64,000 nucleotides of DNA, from contig NZ_JAUZQF010000039.1 of the NCBI RefSeq assembly GCF_030718205.1, positions 1 through 64,000 of the forward strand, in the 5' to 3' direction. The notes beneath the pieces were generated by a model that was given only the letters and a program-made list of their open reading frames with translations, was not told the DNA's origin and ran no database searches. Position 1 is the first letter of the stretch; the number at the start of each line of letters is the position of its first letter. This document shows, piece by piece, positions 16,334 to 24,808 of the stretch. The DNA is from Nonomuraea turcica. Its GTDB lineage: Bacteria > Actinomycetota > Actinomycetes > Streptosporangiales > Streptosporangiaceae. The position numbers and the translations under genes are program-made.

Positions 16334-16981
16334 ATGGTGAGTGTGATCGGCGCGGGCCTGCCGCGCACCGGAACCACGTCACTCAAGGCGGCGCTGGAGC
16401 GGCTCGGCTTCGGGCCCTGTCACCATATGCAGGAGATTGGCGCCCATCCCGAACAGGCAGAGCGATGGCGCCAGACTCTGGAGGGGCCGGTCAACTGGGG
16501 CGGCGTACTGCGGGGCTACCAGGCGGCGGTGGATTGGCCGAGCGCCCACTTCTGGCTCCCGCTCGCGCGGACGTACCCGGACGCTAAGGTCATCGTCACC
16601 GTGCGAAATCCCCACGCGTGGTACGCCAGCCTGCGCGACACCGTCTACGCGTTACTGCGCAACCCCGGCGCGGCACCTCGCGAATTCGAACCGGTGGTCA
16701 CCGGCATGCGGCCGGTGCTGGACCGGATCTGGCGCGACACCTTCGGCACGGCGCTGGCCGACCCGATGCCGGGCGAGCACAACGCCGTCGAGGTGTTACA
16801 GCGCCGCACCGCGGAGGTCACGGACGCCCTCCCCGCCGACCGCGTCCTGATCCACCAGACCGGGCAGGGCTGGGAGCCTCTGTGTGACTTCCTCGGCGTG
16901 GCCGTGCCAGACCAGCCCTACCCGCGCCTCAACGACCGGCAGGCCGCCCTGAGCCACCTGCGGCGGGCGGCGCGATCGTGA
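16334..16981 (+). CDS. Sulfotransferase-family protein
   Basis: The 215-aa protein opens MVSVIGAGLPRTGTTSLKAA, where PRTGTTS is the 5'-phosphosulfate (PAPS) binding loop of the Sulfotransfer_4 family. GPCHHM follows, and later AKVIVTVRNPHAWYASLRDT supplies the 3'-phosphate motif. The family moves sulfate from PAPS to small molecules in the cytoplasm, though many actinobacterial members are untested. GAGAGAG precedes the ATG. The stop overlaps the GTG start of the next gene, so it forms an operon with the membrane protein and FAD monooxygenase, suggesting joint modification of one aromatic or lipid substrate. A paralogue lies at 22840-23529. Confidence 0.85.
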   Translation: MVSVIGAGLPRTGTTSLKAALERLGFGPCHHMQEIGAHPEQAERWRQTLEGPVNWGGVLRGYQAAVDWPSAHFWLPLARTYPDAKVIVTVRNPHAWYASLRDTVYALLRNPGAAPREFEPVVTGMRPVLDRIWRDTFGTALADPMPGEHNAVEVLQRRTAEVTDALPADRVLIHQTGQGWEPLCDFLGVAVPDQPYPRLNDRQAALSHLRRAARS

Positions 16982-17355
16982 AGCTGCGCCGGCTCCTCAC
17001 CCTCCACGCCCTGGTCACCTGCGCGGCGGGTGTGGTGCTCATCGCCGCGCCCGGCCTGATTCCCGGCGCCGTCGGCATACGCATCGCGCCGGAGGCCTAC
17101 CTGGTGTGCTACCTCCTGGGAGCCGCCGAGCTCGCCGTGGCGTTCCTGTCGTTCGCCGGCAGAACCCTCCGGCACCCCGACGGGGTCCGGCTCATCACCT
17201 GGACCATGATCGTGTTCCACGGCTGCACGGCCGCCGTGGAGATCTACGCCTTCACGCGCGGCCTCCATCCCACGATCTGGGCGAACGTGGCGCTGCGTGT
17301 GGCGGTCATCGTCTTGTTCATCCACTACGGCTTGCGCCGGAAGGGACAACTATGA
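16978..17355 (+). CDS. Small four-helix membrane protein (DUF4345-like)
   Basis: The start GTG overlaps the preceding stop (GTGA). The 125-aa product has four hydrophobic segments: about 8-28, 42-62, 70-92 and 98-118. The arrangement LITWTMIVFHGCTAAVEIYA resembles small DUF4345-type membrane proteins. It has no catalytic motif and sits in the plasma membrane. Translational coupling on both sides (GTGA before, ATGA after) shows it belongs to the sulfotransferase-monooxygenase operon. Its role, perhaps keeping the enzymes at the membrane or export, is unknown. Confidence 0.75.
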   Translation: MKLRRLLTLHALVTCAAGVVLIAAPGLIPGAVGIRIAPEAYLVCYLLGAAELAVAFLSFAGRTLRHPDGVRLITWTMIVFHGCTAAVEIYAFTRGLHPTIWANVALRVAVIVLFIHYGLRRKGQL

Positions 17356-18584
17356 TCAACGAGAGCACCGGCGTTCTGGTGTGCGGCGGCGGCCCGGCGG
17401 GCATGATGCTGGGCCTCCTGCTGGCCAGAGCGGGCATCGAGGTCACCGTGTTGGAGAAGCACGGCGACTTCCTGCGCGACTTCCGGGGTGACACCGTGCA
17501 CGCCTCGACCGTCAGGCTGATGGACGAACTCGGCCTGGGAGAGAAGTTCCGCCGGCTGCCGCAGAACCGGTTGGGCGATCTGGTGGCGCCGCTCCCGGAC
17601 GGCGGCAGGATCGCGCTGAGCGACTTCGCGTCCCTGCCCGCCCCGTACAACTACATCGCGATGATCCCGCAGTGGGACCTGCTCGATTTCCTGGCCGCCG
17701 AGGCAGCCGCTGAGCCGGCCTTCACCTTATGGAAGAGCACCGCCGTCACGGGGTTGATCAAGGAAAGCGGCAAGGTCGTGGGCGTCCGCTACCGCACCAG
17801 AGAGGGCGCGGAGGGAGAGATTCACGCGCAGCTCACCGTGGCCGCCGACGGCCGTCACTCGACCGTACGCCAGGGGCTGGGGCTGGCGCCCAAGGAGTAT
17901 CCGGTCCCCTTCGACACATGGTGGTTTCGCCTGCCCAGGCACGCCGGGGAGCAGGACGAGATCGCCAGACTCGCCGGCGAGTTCAAAGGCGACCAGATCG
18001 CGCTCACCTTCACCCGCGAGGACTACTACCAGATCGCCTACTTCACCGCCAAAGGCGCCGACCCCCGGCTGCGCGCGGAGGGCGTCGAACGTTTCCGCGA
18101 GCGCATCGCCAACCTGCTCCCCCGATTCGCCGACCGGGTGGACCACATCGCCGGCATGGACGACCTCCACCTGCTCGATGTGAAGCTGAACCGGCTGAAC
18201 TGGTGGTACGCCGACGGCGTGCTGCTCATCGGCGACGCCGCGCATGCCATGTCACCCGCCGGCGGGATGGGCATCAACCTCGCCATCCAGGACGCCGTGG
18301 CAGCCGCGACGATCCTGGCCGAGCCGCTGCGGCGGGGCCACGTCACCACCGCCGACCTGGCCAGGGTGCAAAAGCGCAGGTGGTGGCCGACCGTCATCGT
18401 CCAGACTATCCAGCGCATGCTGCACCGCACGATGTTCGTCCCCGCCTTCACCGGCAAAGGCGCCCGCCCTCCCCGGCCACTGGTCTTCATGGCGCGGTAC
18501 TTTCCCGCCTTCAAGAAGTTGCCGTCCAAACTGATCGCGTACGGCCCGCGCCCCGAGCACGCGCCTGACTACGCCCGCAGGTGA
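17352..18584 (+). CDS. FAD-dependent aromatic monooxygenase (PHBH family)
   Basis: The ATG at 17352 overlaps the upstream stop as ATGA; the open frame extends further upstream but that part is shadow. The 410-aa enzyme has GGGPAGMMLG for FAD binding at residues 11-20, the DG motif in AADGRHSTVRQGL at about 160, and GDAAHAMSPAGGMGINLAIQ at about 295-315. This is the complete set for class A flavin monooxygenases that hydroxylate aromatic rings or act in tetracycline-like tailoring. As last gene of the sulfotransferase operon it suggests hydroxylation followed by sulfonation of a phenolic compound. That pathway is inference. Confidence 0.88.
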   Translation: MINESTGVLVCGGGPAGMMLGLLLARAGIEVTVLEKHGDFLRDFRGDTVHASTVRLMDELGLGEKFRRLPQNRLGDLVAPLPDGGRIALSDFASLPAPYNYIAMIPQWDLLDFLAAEAAAEPAFTLWKSTAVTGLIKESGKVVGVRYRTREGAEGEIHAQLTVAADGRHSTVRQGLGLAPKEYPVPFDTWWFRLPRHAGEQDEIARLAGEFKGDQIALTFTREDYYQIAYFTAKGADPRLRAEGVERFRERIANLLPRFADRVDHIAGMDDLHLLDVKLNRLNWWYADGVLLIGDAAHAMSPAGGMGINLAIQDAVAAATILAEPLRRGHVTTADLARVQKRRWWPTVIVQTIQRMLHRTMFVPAFTGKGARPPRPLVFMARYFPAFKKLPSKLIAYGPRPEHAPDYARR

Positions 18585-18811
18585 TCACAGCCGCCGCCTC
18601 AACATGCGGCCACCACCCCACACGGCACACCTCGTCCAAACCGCCAGCAGCATCCCGACACCAGAGTCGTGGACGCCATGCCGGGTCCACGACGCCATGA
18701 AGGCGTGCATCGGCGGGTTTTGATCGTCGTCTTCCCCCGGTTTCCAGCCGCTCGACATGGCCGGTCCTGCCGACATGTTGCCCCAGAGGACGGTTACCAG
18801 GTGTAGGTGGC

Positions 18812-19100
18812 AGCCGAGTTCCCGGCAGCCGGATGTCGGCCAACCGCTGGCACCGCGCCTTTGACGCCGGTGGCCGCCAGACCCTGCTGCCCAAGGGGGC
18901 CGGGCGAGGAGAGGCGCGAGCCGGCCAAGGCCAGTTAGAGAGGCTGCAGGCGGCGTTGGGCGCAGGGCCGGTGCGTACGGCTGGGTCGAGGATCAATGCT
19001 GGACCTTGGCCCGGATCATCGAGCTGGTCTGGGAAGAGTTCCGCATCTCCTATACCTCGTCCGGGGTGGACTATCTGCTGCACCGGCTGTGCTAGGCCGG
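18812..19100 (+). pseudogene. N-terminal remnant of an IS630-type (winged-helix) transposase
   Basis: The frame at 18833 reads RMSANRWHRAFDAGGRQTLL. After a shift it continues GWVEDQCWTLARIIELVWEE and FRISYTSSGVDYLLHRLC. This is the N-terminal HTH plus winged-helix region of IS630-group transposases. The DDE domain is absent. It is a different subtype from the C-terminal fragment at 7825-8120. Confidence 0.7.
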
Positions 19101-19284
19101 TCAAGGCCTGAGACCGCCGAAGCGGCCACAGCTGAGGGCGGCTCAGGGGCCACTGGATGCACCACCCGTTCGCTTCGCGGAGGGGTGAACGCCTAGCACG
19201 CCGTTGGCATATGGATAGGGCGATTCGGTGACCGAGATCGAAGATCAGTTCCTGCGCATCGGAATGGTGCCGCGCCTTCGAGGG

Positions 19285-19788
19285 TCAATGAGCGGAAGAC
19301 GGCCTGCGTTTACGCTGCGGTTGTACCGGGACGACGGCGCGCAGGTGAGTGCGGGCAGTGTCCATGATTTCGGCGAGCTGGGCGATCTGCTTGCCGTTCA
19401 GCCGGTCGATCAGGCCGTCGCGGACCGCCTCCACGTGTCCGGGCGCCGTTTTCTCGAGGAGCCGCCGGCCTTCCTCGGTGATGACGACCATGGCCCTGCG
19501 CTCGTCGTCGGCGCTCGTTTCGCGGCGGAGCAGACCGGCCTTCTCCAGCTGTGCGACCTGGTAGCTAAGGCCGCTTCGTGAGGTGATCATCAGGTCGGCG
19601 AGTTCGGTGATGCACCGGTGCTGTGGGCTGGCCTTGTTGGCCCAGTGCAGGATCTCGTATTGGACCATGGTGAGCCCGCCCGCCTCCCGGAGTTGCCGTT
19701 CGACGAGGCGGTGGACCAGCGCGGAGGTTTCCAGGAAGCCGGTCCAGGCGCGCATCTCCTGCTCGTTCAGCCAGCGCGGTTCGCTCAT
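19285..19788 (-). CDS. MarR-family transcriptional regulator
   Basis: The 167-aa protein begins MSEPRWLNEQEMRAWTGFLE. Its winged helix spans about residues 55-115 (CITELADLMITSRSGLSYQV, then LRRETSADDERRAMVVITEE), with C-terminal dimer helices ending RTHLRAVVPVQP. It is divergent from a reductase gene with two 18-bp palindromes between them (19808-19858). It very likely represses both and is released by a ligand. A decayed paralogue lies at 3982-4372. No strong Shine-Dalgarno is seen before the ATG, so the start could be leaderless. Confidence 0.88.
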   Translation of the reverse strand: MSEPRWLNEQEMRAWTGFLETSALVHRLVERQLREAGGLTMVQYEILHWANKASPQHRCITELADLMITSRSGLSYQVAQLEKAGLLRRETSADDERRAMVVITEEGRRLLEKTAPGHVEAVRDGLIDRLNGKQIAQLAEIMDTARTHLRAVVPVQPQRKRRPSSAH

Positions 19789-19807
19789 GGGGAGAGTCTA
19801 TCCGACT

Positions 19808-19858
19808 TGCGTCGAATTCGACGCATGCGTACGATTCATATGCGTCGAATTCGACGTA
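19808..19858. promoter_or_regulatory. Paired 18-bp MarR operators
   Basis: TGCGTCGAATTCGACGCA at 19808-19825 is a perfect palindrome. A second copy at 19841-19858 differs only in its last arm (GTA for GCA). They are spaced 33 bases centre to centre, about three helical turns, between divergent MarR and reductase genes. This geometry suggests cooperative dimer binding on one DNA face. Confidence 0.75.
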
Positions 19859-19879
19859 ATCCTTCCGAAGGGTTCACCA

Positions 19880-20467
19880 ATGAAGATCAGCATCATCGGC
19901 AACGGCAACGTCGGCTCCGCCCTGGCCCGCCGCTTCACCCAGATGGGCCACGACGTCACCGTCGCGAACTCGACCACCCCGCCCGCCCAGGCGGCGGCCC
20001 AAGCCGCTGCGGCGGACATTGTCGTGCTCGCAGTACGCTTCCGCGTGGTCGCCCAGCTCGACGCCCAGGTCAAGGCCGCCCTGGACGGCAAGATCGTGAT
20101 CGACGCCACCAACCCGCAGACGCCCGACTTCATGGCGCTGACCATCGGGCACACCACCTCGGCCGGTGAGCAGGTCGCCGCCGCCCTCCCAGGCACCAGG
20201 GTGGTGAAGGCGTTCAACACGATCTTCGCCGCCAACCTGGAGGTCCCGGACCTCGGCGGCAGCCCGCAGTTCCTCCCGGTGGCCAGCGACGACGACATGG
20301 CCAAGAAGACCGTTATCGACCTGGGCGTCCAGCTCGGTTTCGACGCGGTCGACGCCGGCCCGCTCGCCAACGCCCGCTACCTGGAGCCGGCCGTCGAACT
20401 GCTGGTGCACCTTGCCTACGGCTCCGGACTCGGCGGCGGCATCGGCTACACGCTGGCGCGGGCATGA
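19880..20467 (+). CDS. NADPH-dependent F420 reductase-like oxidoreductase
   Basis: The 195-aa protein begins MKISIIGNGNVGSALARRFT, a classic Rossmann GXGXXGXXL motif at residues 7-15, followed by VTVANS for NADP(H) specificity. KIVIDATNPQTPDFMAL and GTRVVKAFNTIFAANLEVPD match the F420-dependent NADP reductase/YqeC-like group, which exchanges hydride between NADP and F420 or reduces quinone-like substrates. The length is typical. GAAGGG lies upstream. Its promoter carries the two MarR palindromes, so it is probably induced when that repressor binds a toxic or redox-active compound. Confidence 0.85.
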   Translation: MKISIIGNGNVGSALARRFTQMGHDVTVANSTTPPAQAAAQAAAADIVVLAVRFRVVAQLDAQVKAALDGKIVIDATNPQTPDFMALTIGHTTSAGEQVAAALPGTRVVKAFNTIFAANLEVPDLGGSPQFLPVASDDDMAKKTVIDLGVQLGFDAVDAGPLANARYLEPAVELLVHLAYGSGLGGGIGYTLARA

Positions 20468-21275
20468 CGGTCCAGGGTCTGACGCGGTCACGGCCAAAGG
20501 AACTTCCCGTGACCAGCATTGGAACTGTCTGAGCAGGTGGCGCCAGCGGCGGCCGAGGCGCCGAGTGGAATCGGCAAGGCGCCGACCCCAGCTCATCGCT
20601 GCGGGCGTCAGGACGCCATTCGCCTACGGTAGCCACGCGGGAAGGCGCACCGTCTGACGGCCAAGGCATAGGCCGCGAGAATCGAAGCGATAGGCGCTGG
20701 GCGGCGACCTGGCCGAAGTGCTGGCACCGGCGTGGTGGCGCGCCAGGCCGCCGTCGTCGCTCGATCCGATTGTCCTGCTATCTGCAGCGTCTGGCGTGCC
20801 GCACATCACCCGGCTACGCCGCTCTCGATCTCTGGCCTGGAACCATGGCGTGGCGGTCGACTCCATACACCGTTCTTACTCCCCGGGCAGGTCCTGCGAG
20901 AGATGACCGAACCGGGCCATGGGCGCGTGCTGTTCGTGTCGCGGGTCACATCCCTTACCGGTGGCATCATCGTCCCGATTACGCGGCATCGTAAGCCGGA
21001 CGGCACGGGCCTCCTGCACCATCTCACGGCTTATGTCGCCGCTCAGGGGTTACCCGCGCCCTTACGCCCGGGGCTGGTCACAAAAACCGGCATGCGTTCG
21101 GCCGCGGCCGATCTGAGTACCTGCCCGTCGGCCGTCCGGGCGTCGCATAGACGCAGTCGCCGACCTGGCGCCGTCTGTGCTCCGCAACTAATACCCCTCC
21201 CATCGGGTGCTCAGCCTGGACTGCTGCTGGCACCACCGCTGAGCCATCCTCTCCTCTCTGAAGGGAGCCCGTCTC
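20468..21275. other. 800-base stretch without a supported gene
   Basis: Many short frames exist on both strands but none has recognisable motifs, a ribosome binding site and sensible composition together. A plus-strand frame around 20900-21120 (EMTEPGHGRVLFVSRVTSLT) reads moderately protein-like but matches no family I know. The right end should carry the promoter for the MFS gene. Probably old mobile-element or gene debris. Confidence 0.4.
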
Positions 21276-22466
21276 GTGCCTCTCGCTCTGCTCGCCCTGG
21301 CGATCAGTGCCTTCGGCATCGGTACCTGCGAGTTCATCATCAGCGGCGGCCTGCTGCCCGAGCTGGCAGCCGATCTGCGCGTTGGTGTCCCGTCGGCCGG
21401 ACTGCTGGTCACTGCGTACGCGTTCGGCGTCGTCGTCGATGCGCCACTGCTCACCTTGCTGGGTACACGGCTGCCGCGCAAGACGATGCTGTTGTTTCTC
21501 ATGGCGCTGTTCATCACCGGAAACCTGCTTTCAGCACTGGCGCCGACCTACGGTGTCCTCATGATCGGGCGGATCCTGGCCGCCTTCGCCCACGGCGCGT
21601 ACTTCGGCGTCGGTGCAGTCGTCGCCGCCGGCCTGGTCGAGCCCCATCGGCGGGCCCGTGCCCTGGCTCTGATGTTCACCGGCCTGAGCCTGGCCAACGT
21701 ACTTGGCGTGCCCGGCGGAACTGCGATCGGGCAGGCGTTCGGGTGGCGTGCCGCATTCTGGGCCGTCGTCGCGATCGGCGCCGTCGGCCTTGCCGGAGTG
21801 GCGGCGCTCGTGCCTTCACAGGCACGGTCGCGAGAGGGCGGACTGGGCCGCGAACTGACCGTATTCCGGCAGGGCGGAGTGTGGCTGGCACTCGCTACCA
21901 CCGTGCTCGGCTTCGCCCCCGTGTTCACGGTGATCACTTTTGTCGCCCCCATGATGACCGACGTGGCCGACTTCTCGCCGGAAGCGATACCCGTGGTCAT
22001 GGGGGTGTTCGGTGTCGGCCTCGTGCTCGGGAACCTGCTCGGCGGCCGGTTGGCCGACCGATCCGTGCAGCACGCCATCTACGGTTCTGTCGGTGCTCTC
22101 ACGATGCTGTCGCTGGGGACGGCGCTGACCGCGGCGAACAAGCCGGCGTTAGTCGTCACGATCACCTTGTTCGGGGTCGCCGCGTTCGCCACGATCCCGC
22201 CACTGCAGACCCAGGTGCTCGACAGCGCCGAGAAAGCACCCACCCTGGCGTCGGCGGCCAACATCGGCGCCTTCAACCTCGCCAACGCTCTCGGCTCGCT
22301 GCTGGCGGGCCTGGCTGTCGACACCGGCTACGGCTACACCAGCCCCGCCTGGATCGCCGTGATCCTCGGGATCGCGGGCCTCGTCATGGCCGGGCTGACG
22401 AGCTTCCGGAGACGCAGCCGCGTACCGGCCGCCCCGAACAGATCAACGGCGAAAACGACGATGTGA
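21276..22466 (+). CDS. MFS transporter, drug/sugar efflux (DHA1/AraJ-like)
   Basis: The GTG at 21276 is preceded by GAAGGGAG at good spacing. The 396-aa product has 12 predicted helices and starts PLALLALAISAFGIGTCEFI, close to the GIGTTEFVIMGLLP signature of AraJ/YdhP-type proton antiporters. The loop LGTRLPRKTMLLFLMALFIT holds the motif-A region, and FAHGAYFGVGAVVAAGLV the motif-C-like helix 5 region. It acts in the plasma membrane as an efflux pump for small molecules, substrate unknown. The gene is intact and stands alone between two gene-poor stretches. Confidence 0.88.
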   Translation: MPLALLALAISAFGIGTCEFIISGGLLPELAADLRVGVPSAGLLVTAYAFGVVVDAPLLTLLGTRLPRKTMLLFLMALFITGNLLSALAPTYGVLMIGRILAAFAHGAYFGVGAVVAAGLVEPHRRARALALMFTGLSLANVLGVPGGTAIGQAFGWRAAFWAVVAIGAVGLAGVAALVPSQARSREGGLGRELTVFRQGGVWLALATTVLGFAPVFTVITFVAPMMTDVADFSPEAIPVVMGVFGVGLVLGNLLGGRLADRSVQHAIYGSVGALTMLSLGTALTAANKPALVVTITLFGVAAFATIPPLQTQVLDSAEKAPTLASAANIGAFNLANALGSLLAGLAVDTGYGYTSPAWIAVILGIAGLVMAGLTSFRRRSRVPAAPNRSTAKTTM

Positions 22467-22839
22467 CCCCTGACCCATCGTGCGATCCTTTTGGTCTCCC
22501 CCCGAGTGATTGTCAAGTTGGGGCATCGCATGTGGCGGCCCAGGTGGAGTGAAGGCATAGCCCCGATCATGTCGATACGGGTGTTGTTGCGAGAAGCGAC
22601 TGAGCCGGGCCATGGCCCTGTCCTTGCCCCTGCCGCCCTTGTCGCGCAGCGTCTCGACGATGGCGTTCAGGCAACGGGAGGTCCACAGCGCGACCGCAGC
22701 TGAACGCAGCATCAGGTCCGATGGTTCTGTGCCCGCGATCTCTTCGCCACACAGTTTCCGGCAGGGGCGGAAGGGCGCCTGCGTCCTCCGCTTCCGCCCC
22801 TGCCAGAGGGCTCACCTCGACGTTTCGGCACGTGAGGGT
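22467..22839. other. Intergenic stretch between convergent genes
   Basis: This interval separates the rightward MFS gene from the leftward sulfotransferase gene. It contains the strong stem-loop at 22760-22804. A minus-strand frame around 22570-22740 (LMLRSAAVALWTSRCLNAIV) reads protein-like but has no recognised family or start signal and overlaps the terminator. No gene is claimed. Confidence 0.4.
22760..22804. terminator. Strong bidirectional stem-loop terminator
   Basis: GGCAGGGGCGGAAG at 22760-22773 pairs perfectly with CTTCCGCCCCTGCC at 22791-22804 (14 bp, 17-base loop). It lies between the ends of convergent genes and could terminate both. Confidence 0.65.
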
Positions 22840-23529
22840 CTAGGCGAGGCTGCCCCCGGCTATTAGCCGCTCCATCGTGCGCTGCATCCCCGCGGCGTCG
22901 TTGAGATGTGGGAACGGCTCGTCCACCGGTGCATCGACGTCCAGGAACCGGCACAGTGGCTCCCAGCCTTCGCGAACGTCGAACACCAGCAGCCGATCCG
23001 CTGGAAGGCTCTCCCGGACGGTCGCGACATGACGATCAAACGCCGCCACCGCGATCTCTTCCGCTGGCATGCCATCACGGGAGTGCCAGTCCTGGTCGCC
23101 GAAGATGGACTGTCCGATGTGGTCCATGATCGGGCCGTACCGCTTCAGAGCGCCGAAGACCTCGGCCGCGCGTTCCGGCAAGTTCGGCGGTAGTTCCCGG
23201 CCGGGGCCGGTGGCGATGAGCGTCTGCATGCTGACATACCAGGGGTGCGGGTCGCGGACGGTCAGGATGACCTTCGCCTCCGGGTAGGTGTCCGCCAGCT
23301 CACGCCAGAAAAAACTGGCCGGCCAGTCCTGCGTCGACTGGTACCCATCAAGCACCCGGCCCCAGTCCAGCGGCTCACCGGAGAGCACCGGCAGCCACCT
23401 GTCCACCTGGCTCGGATCCGTGAGGATCTCGAACATGTGATGGCAGGGTCCGAACCCCAAGCGCTCCACCGCCGCCTTCATCGAGAAGGTTCCGGTACGC
23501 GGGAACCCCGCGCCAATGACTTTCAACAC
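22840..23529 (-). CDS. Sulfotransferase-family protein, second copy
   Basis: The 229-aa product from the GTG at 23529 begins LKVIGAGFPRTGTFSMKAAV after the initiator, keeping the PAPS loop PRTGTFS. GPCHHMFEI and AKVILTVRDPHPWYVSMQTL follow. It is related to the protein at 16334-16981 over its length. The open frame extends upstream to 23709, but that extension is the remnant of an ECF41 sigma factor in frame by chance, so I do not include it. No clear ribosome binding site is visible at 23529 and the natural promoter may have been replaced by the remnant. Confidence 0.8.
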   Translation of the reverse strand: MLKVIGAGFPRTGTFSMKAAVERLGFGPCHHMFEILTDPSQVDRWLPVLSGEPLDWGRVLDGYQSTQDWPASFFWRELADTYPEAKVILTVRDPHPWYVSMQTLIATGPGRELPPNLPERAAEVFGALKRYGPIMDHIGQSIFGDQDWHSRDGMPAEEIAVAAFDRHVATVRESLPADRLLVFDVREGWEPLCRFLDVDAPVDEPFPHLNDAAGMQRTMERLIAGGSLA

Positions 23530-23639
23530 GCCGTGCTCCCGACTGTCGAATTCCACGAACGCATCCTGAGAGCGATCTCGCGGCCGCAGTGTGACAGCGA
23601 CCCCGAACTTGCCAGAGCTGGTGAAGTGCCGACATCGCG

Positions 23640-23762
23640 GACATGAGAGCTGAAAGCGCGTGAGATCCACGATCATGACGGTGAAAGAGCCCTTCTCCAC
23701 GAAGGGCACGGCGGATGGTCGCCGCTGACCTGCCGCTACTGGATATCCAGGTCTTCAACTGG
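23640..23762 (-). pseudogene. Third ECF41 sigma factor remnant (C-terminal domain)
   Basis: Read leftward across one frameshift, the sequence gives VEDLDIQ and then RRPSAVPFVEKGSFTVMIVD. It aligns with FEGLDIHYRLVNGEPSAVLF and FVKNSPFAVMVLDLKP of the ECF41 protein at 8531-9411. Only about 40 residues of the SnoaL-like domain survive, immediately upstream of the sulfotransferase gene and in frame with it. Confidence 0.6.
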
Positions 23763-24049
23763 CTACGTGGCGCTACACAGGGTGAATTCTAGAGTCGTCA
23801 TGAATGTGCCCGGGCCGTGGGAGTGAGGCCGATCCAGGATGGTCATCGGGCGCGGCTGGGGTGAAATCCTGATCACCTTGCCCACCATCGCGCCAGGCGA
23901 CTTCAGCCGGCCGATCCTATGACTGAGCCGGGCTGTGACCGCAGGAACTCCTGGCCGAGGCCGCTTCGTGGCCAGAGCATGCCGCTCGGGACGTGCTCGA
24001 AACCCCGCAGCGGGACGACAGGGCACAGCTTGGGTCATCGCTTGACTCT

Positions 24050-24082
24050 TTATCGTTGATCGATACTATCGATAAACGATAA
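24050..24082. promoter_or_regulatory. 33-bp inverted repeat upstream of the DUF2975-HTH pair
   Basis: TTATCGTTGATCGAT at 24050-24064 and ATCGATAAACGATAA at 24068-24082 are inverted repeats of 15 bp with one mismatch and a 3-base centre. The AT-rich repeat contrasts with the GC-rich surroundings and lies 28 bases before the start of the DUF2975 gene. It is the likely operator, perhaps for the downstream HTH protein. Confidence 0.6.
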
Positions 24083-24109
24083 TATCGCTCAACGATGTGG
24101 AGGCGTGCT

Positions 24110-24808
24110 GTGCCCGTCGAAAGATCCACCCCCCTGAAGTGGACGGCGATCGTCGTCCGGGTTCTCCTGGTGCTGTTCGCCGCGACGATGGTCTACGAGG
24201 TCGGGCGTGCGGCCTTGACTGGCGGAGAGAACGCCTTCGGTTCGCGTGGCACCCAGAGCCTGGTGTGTGTGTCATCACCGAGCATCCATGATGTGGAGGG
24301 CAACTTCGCCGAGGACCCGCAACGCCGGAAGGCCGTGGTGGCGAGTAGCACCGTCGACGACCGCTACCCCGTGGAGAAGGGAGTCGAGTTCGCCTACGCG
24401 CTGCCTCGGATCGGCAGGGACGACTCCAGCCTCGGCACGCAGGTGCTCTATCAGACGTCGCGATTCGCAACCCCGCTCGTGCTGCTCATCGCGCTCTTCC
24501 TCCTCGACCAGCTGATCAGAGGCGCACAGCGGGAGAACGGTTTCGATGAGGTGGTCGTTCGCAGGTTGTGGTTCCTCGGTGCGTTCCTCATTGTCAGCAC
24601 AGTCGCGGCGTCGCTCTACACGAGCATCGTTGAGACCGGGCTGGCCGTATCGATGGTGGCCGGCTCCGTCAGGGAAGTGTGGGAGATGGCCCTGCTCGGT
24701 TGGGCCTTCCCGTGGGCGTTCCTGCTTGCCGGGCTCGGGCTCATGGTCATGTCGAAGGTCGTTCGCGTCGGCGCGCACATGCGCGAGGAACTCGAAGGAA
24801 CTGTCTGA
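24110..24808 (+). CDS. DUF2975 membrane protein
   Basis: I chose the GTG at 24110 because TGGAGG lies seven bases upstream; the ATG at 24095 is upstream of that site. The 232-aa protein has four hydrophobic segments, about residues 9-29, 118-138, 152-172 and 195-217, with an extracytoplasmic region between the first two. This is the layout of DUF2975 proteins, which are typically encoded just before a small Xre-type HTH gene, as here. It sits in the plasma membrane. A role in membrane-linked signalling is proposed for such pairs but not established. Confidence 0.8.
   Translation: MPVERSTPLKWTAIVVRVLLVLFAATMVYEVGRAALTGGENAFGSRGTQSLVCVSSPSIHDVEGNFAEDPQRRKAVVASSTVDDRYPVEKGVEFAYALPRIGRDDSSLGTQVLYQTSRFATPLVLLIALFLLDQLIRGAQRENGFDEVVVRRLWFLGAFLIVSTVAASLYTSIVETGLAVSMVAGSVREVWEMALLGWAFPWAFLLAGLGLMVMSKVVRVGAHMREELEGTV

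Noticed and set aside
7825..19100. The two IS630 fragments as halves of one element separated by an inversion
   Set aside because: Their orientation would fit an inversion, but the N-terminal piece is of the winged-helix subtype and the C-terminal piece of another IS630 subtype, so they come from different elements.
20732..22552. A 606-codon open frame on the plus strand
   Set aside because: It overlaps the intact MFS gene in another frame, is Arg-rich and lacks motifs; it is a high-GC shadow frame.
22443..22712. Possible 89-aa protein on the minus strand
   Set aside because: Reads protein-like in part, but has no recognised family, no ribosome binding site and lies by a terminator between convergent genes.
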